Shown here piece after piece: positions 53,579 to 64,000 of a stretch of 64,000 nt of DNA. This stretch comes from Dillenia suffruticosa. Lineage: Eukaryota; Streptophyta; Magnoliopsida; Dilleniales; Dilleniaceae. The position numbers and the translations under genes are program-made. The notes under the pieces were generated by a model. It had not been told where the DNA came from and made no database searches. It worked only from the letters and a program-made list of their open reading frames with translations. The stretch lies in the NCBI GenBank assembly GCA_033439265.1, contig JAVTVX010000005.1, positions 5,094,001-5,158,000 on the forward strand, written 5' to 3'. The number at the start of each line of letters is the position of its first letter. Position 1 is the stretch's first letter.

Positions 53579-56500
53579 ATGCGATTGTCGGAGTCTTCAT
53601 CGTCTTCTTCTTCTTCTTCTTCTTCTTCTTCTTCTTCTTCATCATCTTTAGAGAATCGGAATAAAGTGAAAGGGAAGAACAAATTAGGTTCTAGAACCAG
53701 GAAAAAGCATAAAAGACTAGATGCAATCTGCGAAAAAGCTTACAATCGGAACCGCCAAATCGAAGAAGACAGGAACAATGGATTGGCGACTGTAGACGAA
53801 GAATCGGAGCTTCGTCGCAGCACTCGAGTCCGCAAACGACCTGTTATTCTCGACGCGTCCCCGCCGCCCGTGAAAAAACGGCAAAAATTAAATGGAAAAG
53901 GGAATTCTGGAGTGAAGAAAGAGATTTCTTCTGTTGAGGAAGTGAAGGTGAAAAATGAGGCGAAGGGTTTTAGTTCACCCAGTGAGAATCTGGATGAAAC
54001 TGATGGCTGGAGGTCGAGATTGAGATCTAGGGTTAGGAATGTTGATGTTAAAGTGGTGTCGCCGCATGGAAAAAGAAAGCTGTTCGTAGAATTAGATGGG
54101 CAGATAAAGTCATCGAGTCACCAAGTAAATAGGGTTAGAGAGGTTTTGAATGGTGGCCAATGCAATTCAACGATGGTGAAGTCGAAGAGGCTAGGGAAGA
54201 TTAAGGCTGTGAATTTGTCAGATGACGCGGATCAAGCTATAGAGCGTGACAGTGTTAAAGAGAATAATGACAAAGAGATTAATGAAGTGGAGGAGGAGGA
54301 GGAGGTGGCGGCGGCGGCGGTGGAGGAGGGGGAGAAGGTGAATGATGACAAAGAGATTAATGAGGTGGATAAGGAAGAGGAGGAGGAGGAGGAGGAGGCG
54401 GCGCCGGCGGAAGAGGGGGAGAAGGAGAATAAGTCATTGTTTGATAGCTCAAATGGTGAAGAAAATGGGGTGGAAATTGATAATGGTAAGATAATTTTAG
54501 AAAAGAATGAAGAAACTGAGATGGAAACTGATGTGCAGTTAAATAAATCCAATGACAATGATGAGATGGAAATTGTGGAAGAAAGCAATAAGCTGGAGGA
54601 ACCACCTGAGAATTTGGATAAAGGTGAAAATGAGAGGGATGGTGATGCAGCTGTTGAAATAAATGAAATACCCGGAAAAGAAAAAGAAGGGAAAGAGGAA
54701 GGGCAAGATGACGAGGATGATTCTGTAGTGAGGAGTGCAGAGAAGGATGAAAATCTAGTGAATGCTGATAAATTAAATGGTGCTTCTGGTGATGCACTTG
54801 TGAAACCACGCATAAAAGAAGGCAGGCGATGTGGTTTGTGTGGGGGAGGAACTGATGGTAAACCTCCAAAAAAGTTACTCAATATCATTGGTGAAAGTGA
54901 TAATGAAACTTACAGCAGTTCGTCAGCTTCAGAGGAGCCTAACTATGACATATGGGATGGTTTTGGTGATGAGCCTGTTTGGCTAGGACAGCTGTTGGGC
55001 CCAGTTAATGATCGATTTGGCATTGCTAGAGTGTGGGTTCATCAGCATTGTGCCGTATGGAGTCCAGAGGTATGAGTGATTGAGTTAAATGTCCAGTTAT
55101 GTGACATAAATTCCTTTCCTAATATTTTATTTTAAAACTAGATTATAGATCAAAAATCATTCCATATTTGCTGATCATACGCCTAGTTCCTGAACTGTGT
55201 TTGTCCTTGCCAATCATATTTCCTAATGGGGAATATTTGGTAAAACCCTAACTATTAATATAAAAAAAGAACTTCAAGTATAAAATCTTCTTAATTCAGG
55301 TGTCGTGTATAGCCTATGTGATGAAACTAATAGACATCTTTTCCTTGCACAAGGAGACATAGCTTGACATTGGTACATCTAGTAGCTTCATTCATGGGAG
55401 AAAGTTTGAGTTCTAGTGGTGACTCTGCTTTGTTTAGTGTTTATGTGAGGGATTTCCATTGTGTGGTTCTAGGCTCATGGCCTCCTTTTGATTTTTTTTT
55501 AAAGACATTTTTTCCTTCATTAAAAAAATGCAAAATAGGCTTCTCGTTGATGTTGTGGGTAAGTAATGAATTTGTGCTCTAAATATTTCTTATACCTTAA
55601 GTACAAAGTTATGGGCCTTATGATGTTGTAATGAGGCTAAGAGGTTATGGATCGAGTTTGATGAGCATGCTACTTAATTTTCTTATTCATGTTGTTTCCT
55701 TTGGTATTACCTATCATCTTGCTATAATCCTGATTTTTCTTTCTAAAAAAATATTCTTAACAATCTTAAAAGTTGTGATTACTTAATTCTTGTCTTACAT
55801 CAAAGAAGACATTTGCTCACATGCTTACCATGAAGCCTACTTTTGGACCTGACAATAAGGGCATATGGCTAGATTTCTTATTCATAAATTTGCATTTGTT
55901 TGAGGAGCATGGTGTACACTGGTTGCATGTACTACACATATGGGCACTTCCATATGATCCTATCCTGAACTTGTGGGTCCATTTGTGGAAAGATGATGTT
56001 CATAGTATCACCATGACAATCTCAAGTATTTGATACATAATACTAAATTATGCTAAGCATTGAGGTGCTATCATCATGATTTAATATTGCTATATAATCT
56101 TCGGTTATGATTTAGATTTGTCAACAGATTTGTTCACATTGTAATCTGTATCGCAGGTTTATTTTGCAGGTTTGGGATGTTTGAAAAATGTCAGGGCTGC
56201 ACTTTGCCGAGGAAGAGCATTAAAATGCACTCGCTGTGGAAGGCGAGGAGCTACCATTGGATGTCGTGTTGATCGATGTCCGAAAACTTATCACTTGGTT
56301 AGTTGATGGAGTTCTTTTCTACAGATTCTCCTTGCTCCATTATATATATTTTACATCCTTTAATAAACTTCATCCTCCATCTCACCCTCCCTGCTGCTGA
56401 TAAGTGACCTGTTTAAAATTTTCATCATGCTACATTATTTATTCTTGCAGCCTTGTGCACGAGCCAGTGGTTGTGTATTTGATCATCGTAAATTCCTTAT

Positions 56501-59500
56501 AGCATGTAATGACCATCGTCATCACTTTGAACCTCATGGCATTCATTATGCAAATCGAATTAAAAGGATGAAAGCTAAGAAAATGAAGATGGAAATGAGG
56601 AAGCTATTTAATGATGCTTCACGGAAGGATATTGAAGCAGAAGAAAAATGGCTGGAAAAATGTGGTGAGGATGAAGAGTTCTTGAGACGTGAGAGTAAGA
56701 GGCTTCATCGAGATATGTTAAGAGTAGCACCTGTGTATATTGGAGGGCCTTCCTCTGAAAATGGAAAACAGTTTGAGGGTTGGGAATCGGTTGCAGGGCT
56801 TCAGGATGTGATCCGGTGCATGAAAGAGGTTGTCATTTTACCTCTATTGTATCCTGAATTTTTTGGCAATCTAGGGCTTACACCTCCTCGAGGTGTTCTT
56901 TTGCATGGTTATCCTGGAACAGGGAAGACCCTAGTTGTTCGGGCATTAGTGGGTTCTTGTGCACGTGGGGATCGGCGGATTGCATATTTTGCTCGCAAAG
57001 GTGCAGATTGTTTGGGGAAATATGTCGGAGATGCTGAGCGTCAGTTAAGGCTTTTGTTTCAGGTTGCTGAGAAATCTCAACCTTCTATAATATTTTTTGA
57101 TGAGATAGACGGATTAGCACCACGCCGCACTAGACAGCAGGATCAAACTCATAGTTCAGTTGTTTCGACCTTACTTGCTTTGCTGGATGGATTAAAGTCT
57201 CGAGGTTCAGTTGTTGTGATTGGTGCAACAAACCGTCCTGATGCTATAGACCCTGCTTTAAGACGTCCTGGCAGGTTTGACAGAGAGATTTATTTTCCAC
57301 TGCCGTCAGTCAAGGATAGAGCTGCTATTCTCTCTCTTCACACACGAAGGTGGCCAAAACCAGTTGCAGGATCTGTGCTTAAATGGATTGCAAGGAAAAC
57401 TGCTGGCTTTGCTGGTGCAGATTTGCAGGCCCTTTGTACTCAGGCGGCCATTATAGCTCTGAAGAGGAACTGTCCCTTGCAAGAAATATTATCTGCTGCT
57501 GGTGATAAAGCCTTGAAGGGAAAACTCCCTCCACTTCCTGCATTTTCAGTGGATGAAAGAGATTGGTTGGAGGCCCTTTCCTGTGCCCCTCCTCCATGCT
57601 CTCGTAGAGAAGCAGGAATTGCTGTAAATGATGTGGTATCTTCTCCCCTTCAAACCCATCTAATTCCTTGCCTTCTCCGACCACTGTTGCATATGCTTGT
57701 TTCTTTTTATCTCGATGAACGCCTATTAATACCATTGCCTCTTTCAAAGGCTGCAACAATGATTAAAAATCTGATTGTCTCTCTCTTGGAGAAGCAGAAA
57801 GTTCAGAGTGATTCTTGGTGGTCCCATCTTGATGAGTTGATTCAAGACACAGATTTAGTAAAAGACATAGTGAGAAATCTTTCGGGTTCCAACCTTGTTA
57901 TTGGTGACGCTAGTGTATTAGATTCGGATGCTATATATGGTGGTGATAATGATGAGAGTGTGATATTTGAACCTTATAAGTCATGCCAAAATGGTCTCCG
58001 TACTACTTTGCTGCAACCTATTTGTTACGCATCTGGGGCCAAATCAGGCTTCCGTATATTGATTGCTGGAAGTCCCAGATCTGGCCAGAAACACCTTGCG
58101 TCTTGCCTTCTCCACTGTTTTGTTGGGAATATTGAAATTCAAAAAGTTGATTTAGCTACGATTTCACTGGAAGGACATGGAGATGTATTTCAGGGAATTG
58201 CACAAATATTAAGTATGTCCACTGACCTGTTATTGTTTGTTCTTATTCATGATATTGTTGATTATGTTTTTTTTTGTTCCAAATGATGTTAGGTTTAGGG
58301 CTAACAGGGCCAGCTACTTGCTCTTGCTGGTGCGCAATGCTTTATTGTTCTTCCATCGGAACTTTGCCAAATCAATTCTAGAAATATGAACTCCCATTAT
58401 CTTGATTTTGTTTTATATTGTGTTTGTGTTCCATGTTTGCTCCATTGCCTTGCAGCTGGGGAAAAGGCTGATTATTATGCTGCCCTTTTCCTTTAAAATA
58501 CTTTCCATCCAAATTATATTATCCAACTTTTAGATCCTTGTCCAAATTTTCCTACTTGCTTTAGAGACCAGTGTTGCTCTCAATTTAGTTCCTGTGCATG
58601 ATTTAGCTGAATTGTTTGCAAGTGTTTTTGAGACCACTGTGATTAACCAAGTCAATAACATATCAGTGGCTGCTCTGTATGGTTGTACCTGTAACTCTTG
58701 CATCTTTTTGTCCCAAGAAAATTTTTTCTTGAAATTTGCTGTTGAATATGCTTGATTATGGAGGGCGAGCCTTGGCGCAATGGTAGAGTTGCTCCTTTCG
58801 TGACCTCGAGGTGATGGGTTCGAGGCGTAGAAACAGCATCTTTGCAAAAATGCAAGGGGAAGGCTGTGTACATATACGCCCACCCTCCCCTTACCCCTGC
58901 ACTAAGCCGAGGAGCACTTTGTGCACTGGGTGAGCCCAATATGCTTGATTATATGGCTGTGCGGAAAATTGCAACAACTCACTAGGTTTCTCTGCTGATT
59001 TTGTTAGTGTCAAACACCTGGCTCTGCATCAGCGGTGATTCCAGTGCCCGTAGTTGTTACATTTTCTTTACAATGGACTAAGTGCAATTGTACTAACACT
59101 TTTCAGAGTTAGTGCAGGTTGAAACACTACTTCTGCATTAATGATCAAGCAACAATTTAGCACCTGTTCCCTAACAATAATAGACAAATTAATATTCTCC
59201 TCCATAGCCCACCAAGAAAAAGAAAATAGGAAAAAGAAAAAGGGGGACAAAAAGAGAGAAACCATGCAAGAGTTGTGTCTATATATAATGGTCTTTGCTT
59301 TACAGTAAGTGCTTCTACTTTATTTGGTTTCTCAATGCTTCCCAATGTTATGCACACCATCTGTATATTGTCCACAAAATTGTTTGCTTGAATCTATACC
59401 CTTTTCTATCTATTTTCTTCTGTTCTTTTCTCCTTCCAGTGTTTCTTGCTCTAACTTAATAGGCATTCTCTATTCTAAGAACAGAAAAAGTGTTCCTTTA

Positions 59501-62500
59501 AGATCATATAATTACTGCACTCTTTGCTTGGAAAGGATAATACTTGTTAGCATGCTCAGTATAAGGAGATCGTAATTGAGTTGATTTTATACTAATTATT
59601 GTTTTTCCTGGGCAGTGAGATGTGCTGCTGTTGGTTCATGCATTGTTTTTATGCCTAGGATTGATCTGTGGGCAATACAGACACAAGATCAAGTTGATGT
59701 TGAGGAAAATAAGTCTAGTTTGAGATTGTCAGATTCTGAAACAGTGGACAAGGGGGATGCGCAGACTGCTGCCCAAAGTGCCTCGACTGTGTGGATGTCA
59801 TTTGTTGAGCAGGTGGAATCAATAGGGGATTCTACACGGTTGATGTTTCTGGTACGATTGCCATCTCTTTATTGTTCTTCTCACCTGTTACAATTTTAAT
59901 TTGTTATATGGTTCTACTTGGCTTTGTCATTCTGATGCTAGGTGGTAGGTACTGCTTATGTGTGTAATCAAATTCTAAATGTATTTGATTATTAACAAAT
60001 AACCCACTGTTATAACTTTTCTGCATCCTATCACTAGTCAACCCATAATGACCGATTGCAGTCCAGTGTCAACTCCTACCCCAACAGGAATCGGCTTGCT
60101 TTTGCTCAGATTTATCTTCAACCCAGAAACAACTTCAAAACCCAACAATATACTCCTCAATTTCGAAATGGGGTTCAGATCTCCCATGCTGAAAATAATT
60201 GTGTCATCAGCTAATAATAGATGAGATCCCATCATAAAAAATATTATGCTGTGTGTAAATGGACCTAGTTCACAGATAACATTCGATATGGGACCTTTTC
60301 TCCCTCACTGCTCCTATCCTGTGGAGAAGGGTTCTGGAAATTGTCTGGAAAGTCAATTAGGTGTGGTCATCTGATAGAATATATGTGTGTGGTGAAATTT
60401 AATTGGGAAATGAATCGATCTTCTTCCTGATTATATCATCAAATTTGTCTGTTCCTATGAAAGCACAGAGGACTGTGGTGGAGCTGATTCTGTCTTTGGC
60501 ACCACTCCTTTGGGAAACAAGTTAGTTTCATATTTGACATTTATCAACTGCATCCAACCATTATGGGCATATCAAAATAAGAGAACCTCTCACACATCTT
60601 TAACTCTTCTTCGGTAATATTTGGACATTGGTCAATTTGACAGGTTATCTTTATCACACAAGTATGGGAAAAAATTGAAGAGAGAAGCTTGAGGCTCATG
60701 ATGAAGACAGCATAGGAATAGCAAGCAGCATGTTGATGATACATACAAATTGAGAAATAAAATACATTTCTGTGCATGCCATACCAGTTCATTGCATTGT
60801 CGCCTGGTGGAATTTTTTTGGAATTTTTATGTAACTGTGGCTGTTATCACACATCCCATATAATCATTGCATCTGTTCTTACTTTGTTGATACTCTAAAC
60901 AGGTACATGATTTCTTATTTATATGTGTGGTGACCTTTTTATGTTGTTCTATAGAGCCAGACAAACATAATTCAACCAAGTCATCTTACTTTCTTTAGCA
61001 CTTCTCCGAGCAGCTTTCTTGGCTTTATTCCATTTAGGCTTCTTAATAGTCTTGCATCTTGCTTTCTTTAAAAGCAACAATAGAATCTTTTTCCATCAGC
61101 AGTTGCTTGCTTGTATGGCCTTCCTGCTACTTGTTATCTTTGAAGTGCCCATTATTTTTCCAGGGAAATAGTGGTTTCTATGTGCTGTCTGGGATTTTAT
61201 TTCTTTGCTAGCTATCATTTATGGTTTTAAGTATGAATTTCTAAAGCATATTACTAACTAGATTGGGATTTCTTTTGTGGATACTGTTTGAGAAGGCTAC
61301 ATCTGAGGTGCCAAGTTCTCTACTCCCTAGAAGAATAAGAGAGTTTTTCAACAGTGAAACGGATGCCTTGATTTGCAGTCAAAGAATTCCACCATTTTGT
61401 TCAATTCCCTGTTTCTCTATCCACACTGATGGAAATTTTGACCATGATAAAGTGATCATCTCATGTGCAGCAGCAATAACCAGGAATGTTATTCAGCAAT
61501 TTGTCCAGTTGATTCATCAAGAAACCCATGTTAATGACAATGAGCCTAAATTTTCAATTGACAGTGAAGGTAAGACAGAGGAAAATAACAGCATAGATCA
61601 TGGTGTAGCCCATGAGCATGATGATGGAACAGAATATCCAGAGCACCATGTAGCAAAGATTCCACGACGGCCCCACATTAGGACTCCAAAGGGAAAATCC
61701 AACTTGCTTCTGGCTATAAGTACGCTTGGCTATCAAATCCTGCGATATCCTCATTTTGCTGAATTATGTTGGGTAACATCAAAGTTAAAAGAGGGTCCTT
61801 GTACAGACATCAGTGGACCTTGGAAGGGCTGGCCATTCAATACTTGTATCATTCGCCCTGATAATTCTTTAGACAAGGCAGCTGTTGCTAGTAGCTCTGG
61901 GAACATCAAAAGCAAAGAATTATCTGGTTTAGTCAGAGGTTTAATTGCTGTTGGTTTATCTGCATATAGGGGTATCTACAAATCACTTCGGGAAGTTTCC
62001 AGTGAACTTCATCTTGTTCTAGAACTCCTAGTTGGACAGATCAACTCAAGGGTCCAGGCAGGCAAAGATAGATATCAATATCTTCGTCTTTTGTCTCAAG
62101 TGGCTTATCTAGAAGATGTGGTTGATAGCTGGGTTTACACACTGCAGAGGTATTTTCTTTTTCGATAAATATGACTAAACACTTTCTGCAATTTATATGT
62201 AACAATAACTTTTGAATTGCAGTTTGGAGCGGGATGCTTCGGTGACTTCATCAAACTCTGTGCTAGCAACTGTGGGAGAAACAAGCACGGGTAATCCAGG
62301 TCAAACAGATGAATGCAGGTCAAACATTATCAGCAGAAACTCCCCTGGACGTAAAGTTTTGGATGAAGGCTCCCTGGGTCTTGCTGATGTTGATACAAAA
62401 GGTCTGGATCTCAATACAAGAGAAGATGATGTTGGTTTCACTATCAATGAGGAGAGAGGTCCGGTCCCAGGAGGTTCTGAAGAGCAGGATTTCCTCTTAG

Positions 62501-63432
62501 ACCCTCCGCCTCCGCCTATTAATCACACTTCTTGTGACTCTGCCCATCCCATGGATATGGGGAGTGCAGCTGCTGATCAAGTAGGTGAGAAAATATTAGA
62601 TGAACAGAATGGAATTTGTCATTTTGAATCATGTGGATCCAAAGAGCCTGGAAATGATGCACCAAATGCGACAGTTTCAGGGCCTAAAACACTTTCAAAT
62701 GGATTTGCATCATCAGATGCTGTGGACCTTGTAAAGGGTGGTCGTCCCACTTCTTGGGAATCAGGTGGCGATATGTTCTCTAGTTATGATAAAGCCTTTG
62801 ACCAGTTTAATGGGTCTGTGGATGAGACTGGTACTTCTTTAAGAGATGATAAGCATGACTCTGATACAAATGTTGCAGATTACAATCTGTCTTCAAGCAG
62901 AACTAAGGACACAGCATCTGACGTTACATGTGCGTATCAGTGTTGCCAAGAATGCCTTTACGGACTCCATGGATTAGTGCAAAAAATTCTAAGTCAAAGG
63001 GGATTCAAAGCTCAAATTTGGGCAGTAGACGATGTTCATGATGTTGTTACAACATTGTCAGTTAGTCTTATCTCATCCATCAGGAATCTTTATGTAGCAA
63101 AAAAGGTCAGCAGGTCATCTGACAAAGAGCTAAAAAATCAAAGTATCAAGTTGTTTCTAGATAATGAACGGAGCACAAACCAACCGGAAGATTCTGGAAG
63201 TATTTCATTCTTGCCAATGGAATGTAGTTGCCACTCCACGGGTAAGAGTGAATCTACATTGTCAAAGCCTTCCCCAGATCCTCGGCTCAGCCTTGAATTG
63301 AAATTCATCTACAGAGACAACGTTCTGGTGCCTATAGAACCTGAGACAGATATATCTTTTCACTGTAGGTTCGAGACTTTATGCCTTTGTTCTTTTATAG
63401 AGTGGATGATAGCAACCAAGCAGCCTTTGTGA
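53579..63432 (+). CDS. ePHD-finger AAA+ ATPase, At3g15120-like (six exons)
   Basis: Exons are 53579-55069, 56157-56297, 56451-58212, 59616-59851, 61296-62149 and 62223-63432, joining in frame to 1,897 residues. Residues 7-25 are a Ser run, followed by basic K-H-K-R-L-D-A-I-C and R-R-S-T-R-V-R-K-R, then a long Glu/Asp region. An extended PHD (about 416-590) runs from C-G-L-C-G-G through W-V-H-Q-H-C-A-V-W and C-T-R-C-G-R-R-G to H-L-P-C-A. The AAA+ module has Walker A G-Y-P-G-T-G-K-T (697-704), Walker B F-F-D-E-I-D (D761/E762) and second region of homology G-A-T-N-R-P-D with R-R-P-G-R-F-D-R. A second, degenerate P-loop (G-S-P-R-S-G-Q-K) is near 1083. A conserved block, L-A-E/H-L-C-W-V-T-S-K-L-K, follows. 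The match is Arabidopsis At3g15120, a CDC48/ATAD2-like family without bromodomain; a chromatin role is inferred from the ePHD. The exon 5 acceptor (61296) is chosen by homology. Confidence 0.88.
58745..58952 (+). mobile_element. tRNA-derived SINE with 15-bp TSD in AAA gene intron 3
   Basis: The body (58760-58937) opens GAGGGCGAGCCTTGGCGCAA, with box A TGGCGCAATGGTAGAGT and box B GGGTTCGAGGC. GCAAAAATGCAAGG, a CCTGCACTAAGC segment and TGCACTGGGTGAGCCC follow. The duplication AATATGCTTGATTAT is perfect (58745-58759 and 58938-58952). It resembles the widespread angiosperm SINE with the 'cttggcgcaa' head and is recent, given the intact duplication. Confidence 0.88.
60030..60240 (-). mobile_element. 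L1-like LINE RT fragment in AAA gene intron 4
   Basis: The minus strand encodes G-S-H-L-L-L-A-D-D-T-I-I-F, then L-R-S-I-L-L-G-F-E-V-V-S-G-L-K-I-N and L-S-K-S-K. This is the (F/Y)ADD catalytic motif and following helix of plant L1 reverse transcriptase. Only about 65 codons remain. Confidence 0.8.
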
Positions 63433-64000
63433 ATACTGTTCATCTCTTGGGTCAGCCTCACTAGGCAGTCTTTGGTGCTGTTGCGGATTTTAGATTAAGA
63501 CTTGCTCACAGAGATGTATAAAAGGAAAAGGAAGTACAATTTTGTTACCGAGTTCTGAGTTTTATCGAGTTCCGAGTTTTATCAAGTTCCTCCAGATGGT
63601 TCCTTGACCAATTGAGGGCATTCCTTGTTAGGCTTTTACGCAGATTTGCCCTCAACAGTTTTGACTATCTCCAAAATCTGAATTAATCAACACCTCTGTA
63701 TGTAAGTAGCCGTTGTGAGGGTCTCTTCATTTTTTAATTGGTTTAGTATTCCATGTTCCCACATTTTATAAGTCCTAGTGGTTTCAGTTGCTGTATAGGA
63801 CATTTCTGATCTTTAATCTACAGGGTTTCAAATAATGGATTGCTTCTCACAGTGTGATTCTTTTCTAGTAGTGTTTATTTTGTTAATCAGCATTGACTGA
63901 TGGGTTGATATACGCTGTGATTCCAGTTCATGTGCGTAGCATTTGGTTACGAGGGGTTCTGCACGTCCGATTGCCTTTGCAGTGACTCTGCAAAATTGGA
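63433..64000 (+). other. 3' UTR and flank of the ePHD-AAA gene
   Basis: There is no frame of note. A short repeat GAGTTCYGAGTTTTATC occurs two and a half times at about 63549-63590. The UTR probably ends within this stretch. Confidence 0.45.

Noticed and set aside
54232-54888. Antisense Ser/Pro-rich frame opposite the ATPase exon 1
   Set aside because: It is the mirror of the Glu/Asp-rich sense coding region. The sense frame is homologous to a known family and the antisense is not.
58760-58937. Possible tRNA gene (box A and box B present)
   Set aside because: No cloverleaf can be closed. The head is followed by a SINE body and bounded by a target duplication, so it is a SINE.
1-64000. CRISPR arrays, operons, prokaryotic signals, rRNA genes
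   Set aside because: None is present: introns, SINEs and plant genes show a nuclear plant locus, and no direct-repeat/spacer pattern of CRISPR type was found.

Overview
The window is nuclear DNA of a flowering plant, most likely a eudicot. The signs are GT-AG introns, AT-rich intergenic DNA, many plant tRNA-derived SINEs, LINE, hAT, Copia and Gypsy-type relics, and plant-specific genes (TAXIMIN peptide, class I HD-Zip, PMEI-type inhibitor). No species can be fixed from the sequence alone.

Layout. 1-7050 is an old LTR-retrotransposon-like fossil with a gag-like frame and a 62-bp minisatellite, split by a 2.76-kb solo LTR that has a perfect 5-bp target duplication. 7149-10510 is a degenerate long-inverted-repeat (foldback-like) block. 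12016-14817 encodes a two-exon OB-fold single-strand nucleic-acid-binding protein. 15406-15600 and 16440-16517 are orphan exon-like pieces. 18073-18611 (minus) is a PMEI/invertase-inhibitor gene that seems frameshifted after its signal peptide. 20743-21086 is a TAXIMIN-like signalling peptide gene. 21842-23590 is a LINE with a SINE inside it. 28288-28857 is an ATHB-52-like HD-Zip I gene.

The right half holds three housekeeping genes on the plus strand: the SUMO E3 ligase NSE2/MMS21/HPY2 (31649-35124), an ERI1-like 3'-5' exonuclease with a likely plastid transit peptide (40820-46415), and a large ePHD plus AAA+ ATPase (53579-63432). As I recall, their Arabidopsis counterparts lie close together on chromosome 3 (At3g15150, At3g15140, At3g15120), so this looks like conserved microsynteny swollen by repeats. 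Between NSE2 and the exonuclease is a 4.5-kb strand-asymmetric pyrimidine-rich array containing a 1.5-kb tandem duplication and short palindromic cores. A Copia element sits antisense in an exonuclease intron. A worn hAT element with a nested MITE lies upstream of the ATPase.

The most interesting signal is in NSE2. A SINE has landed in the SP-RING exon, and its target duplication carries AG/GT on both sides. Splicing out the SINE together with one duplicate copy would restore the reading frame exactly, so the insertion may have become an intron. The same gene lacks an ATG at the expected start and has Phe at a predicted zinc ligand, so it may instead be decaying. All exon models were built by hand from splice signals, reading frame and remembered family sequences.
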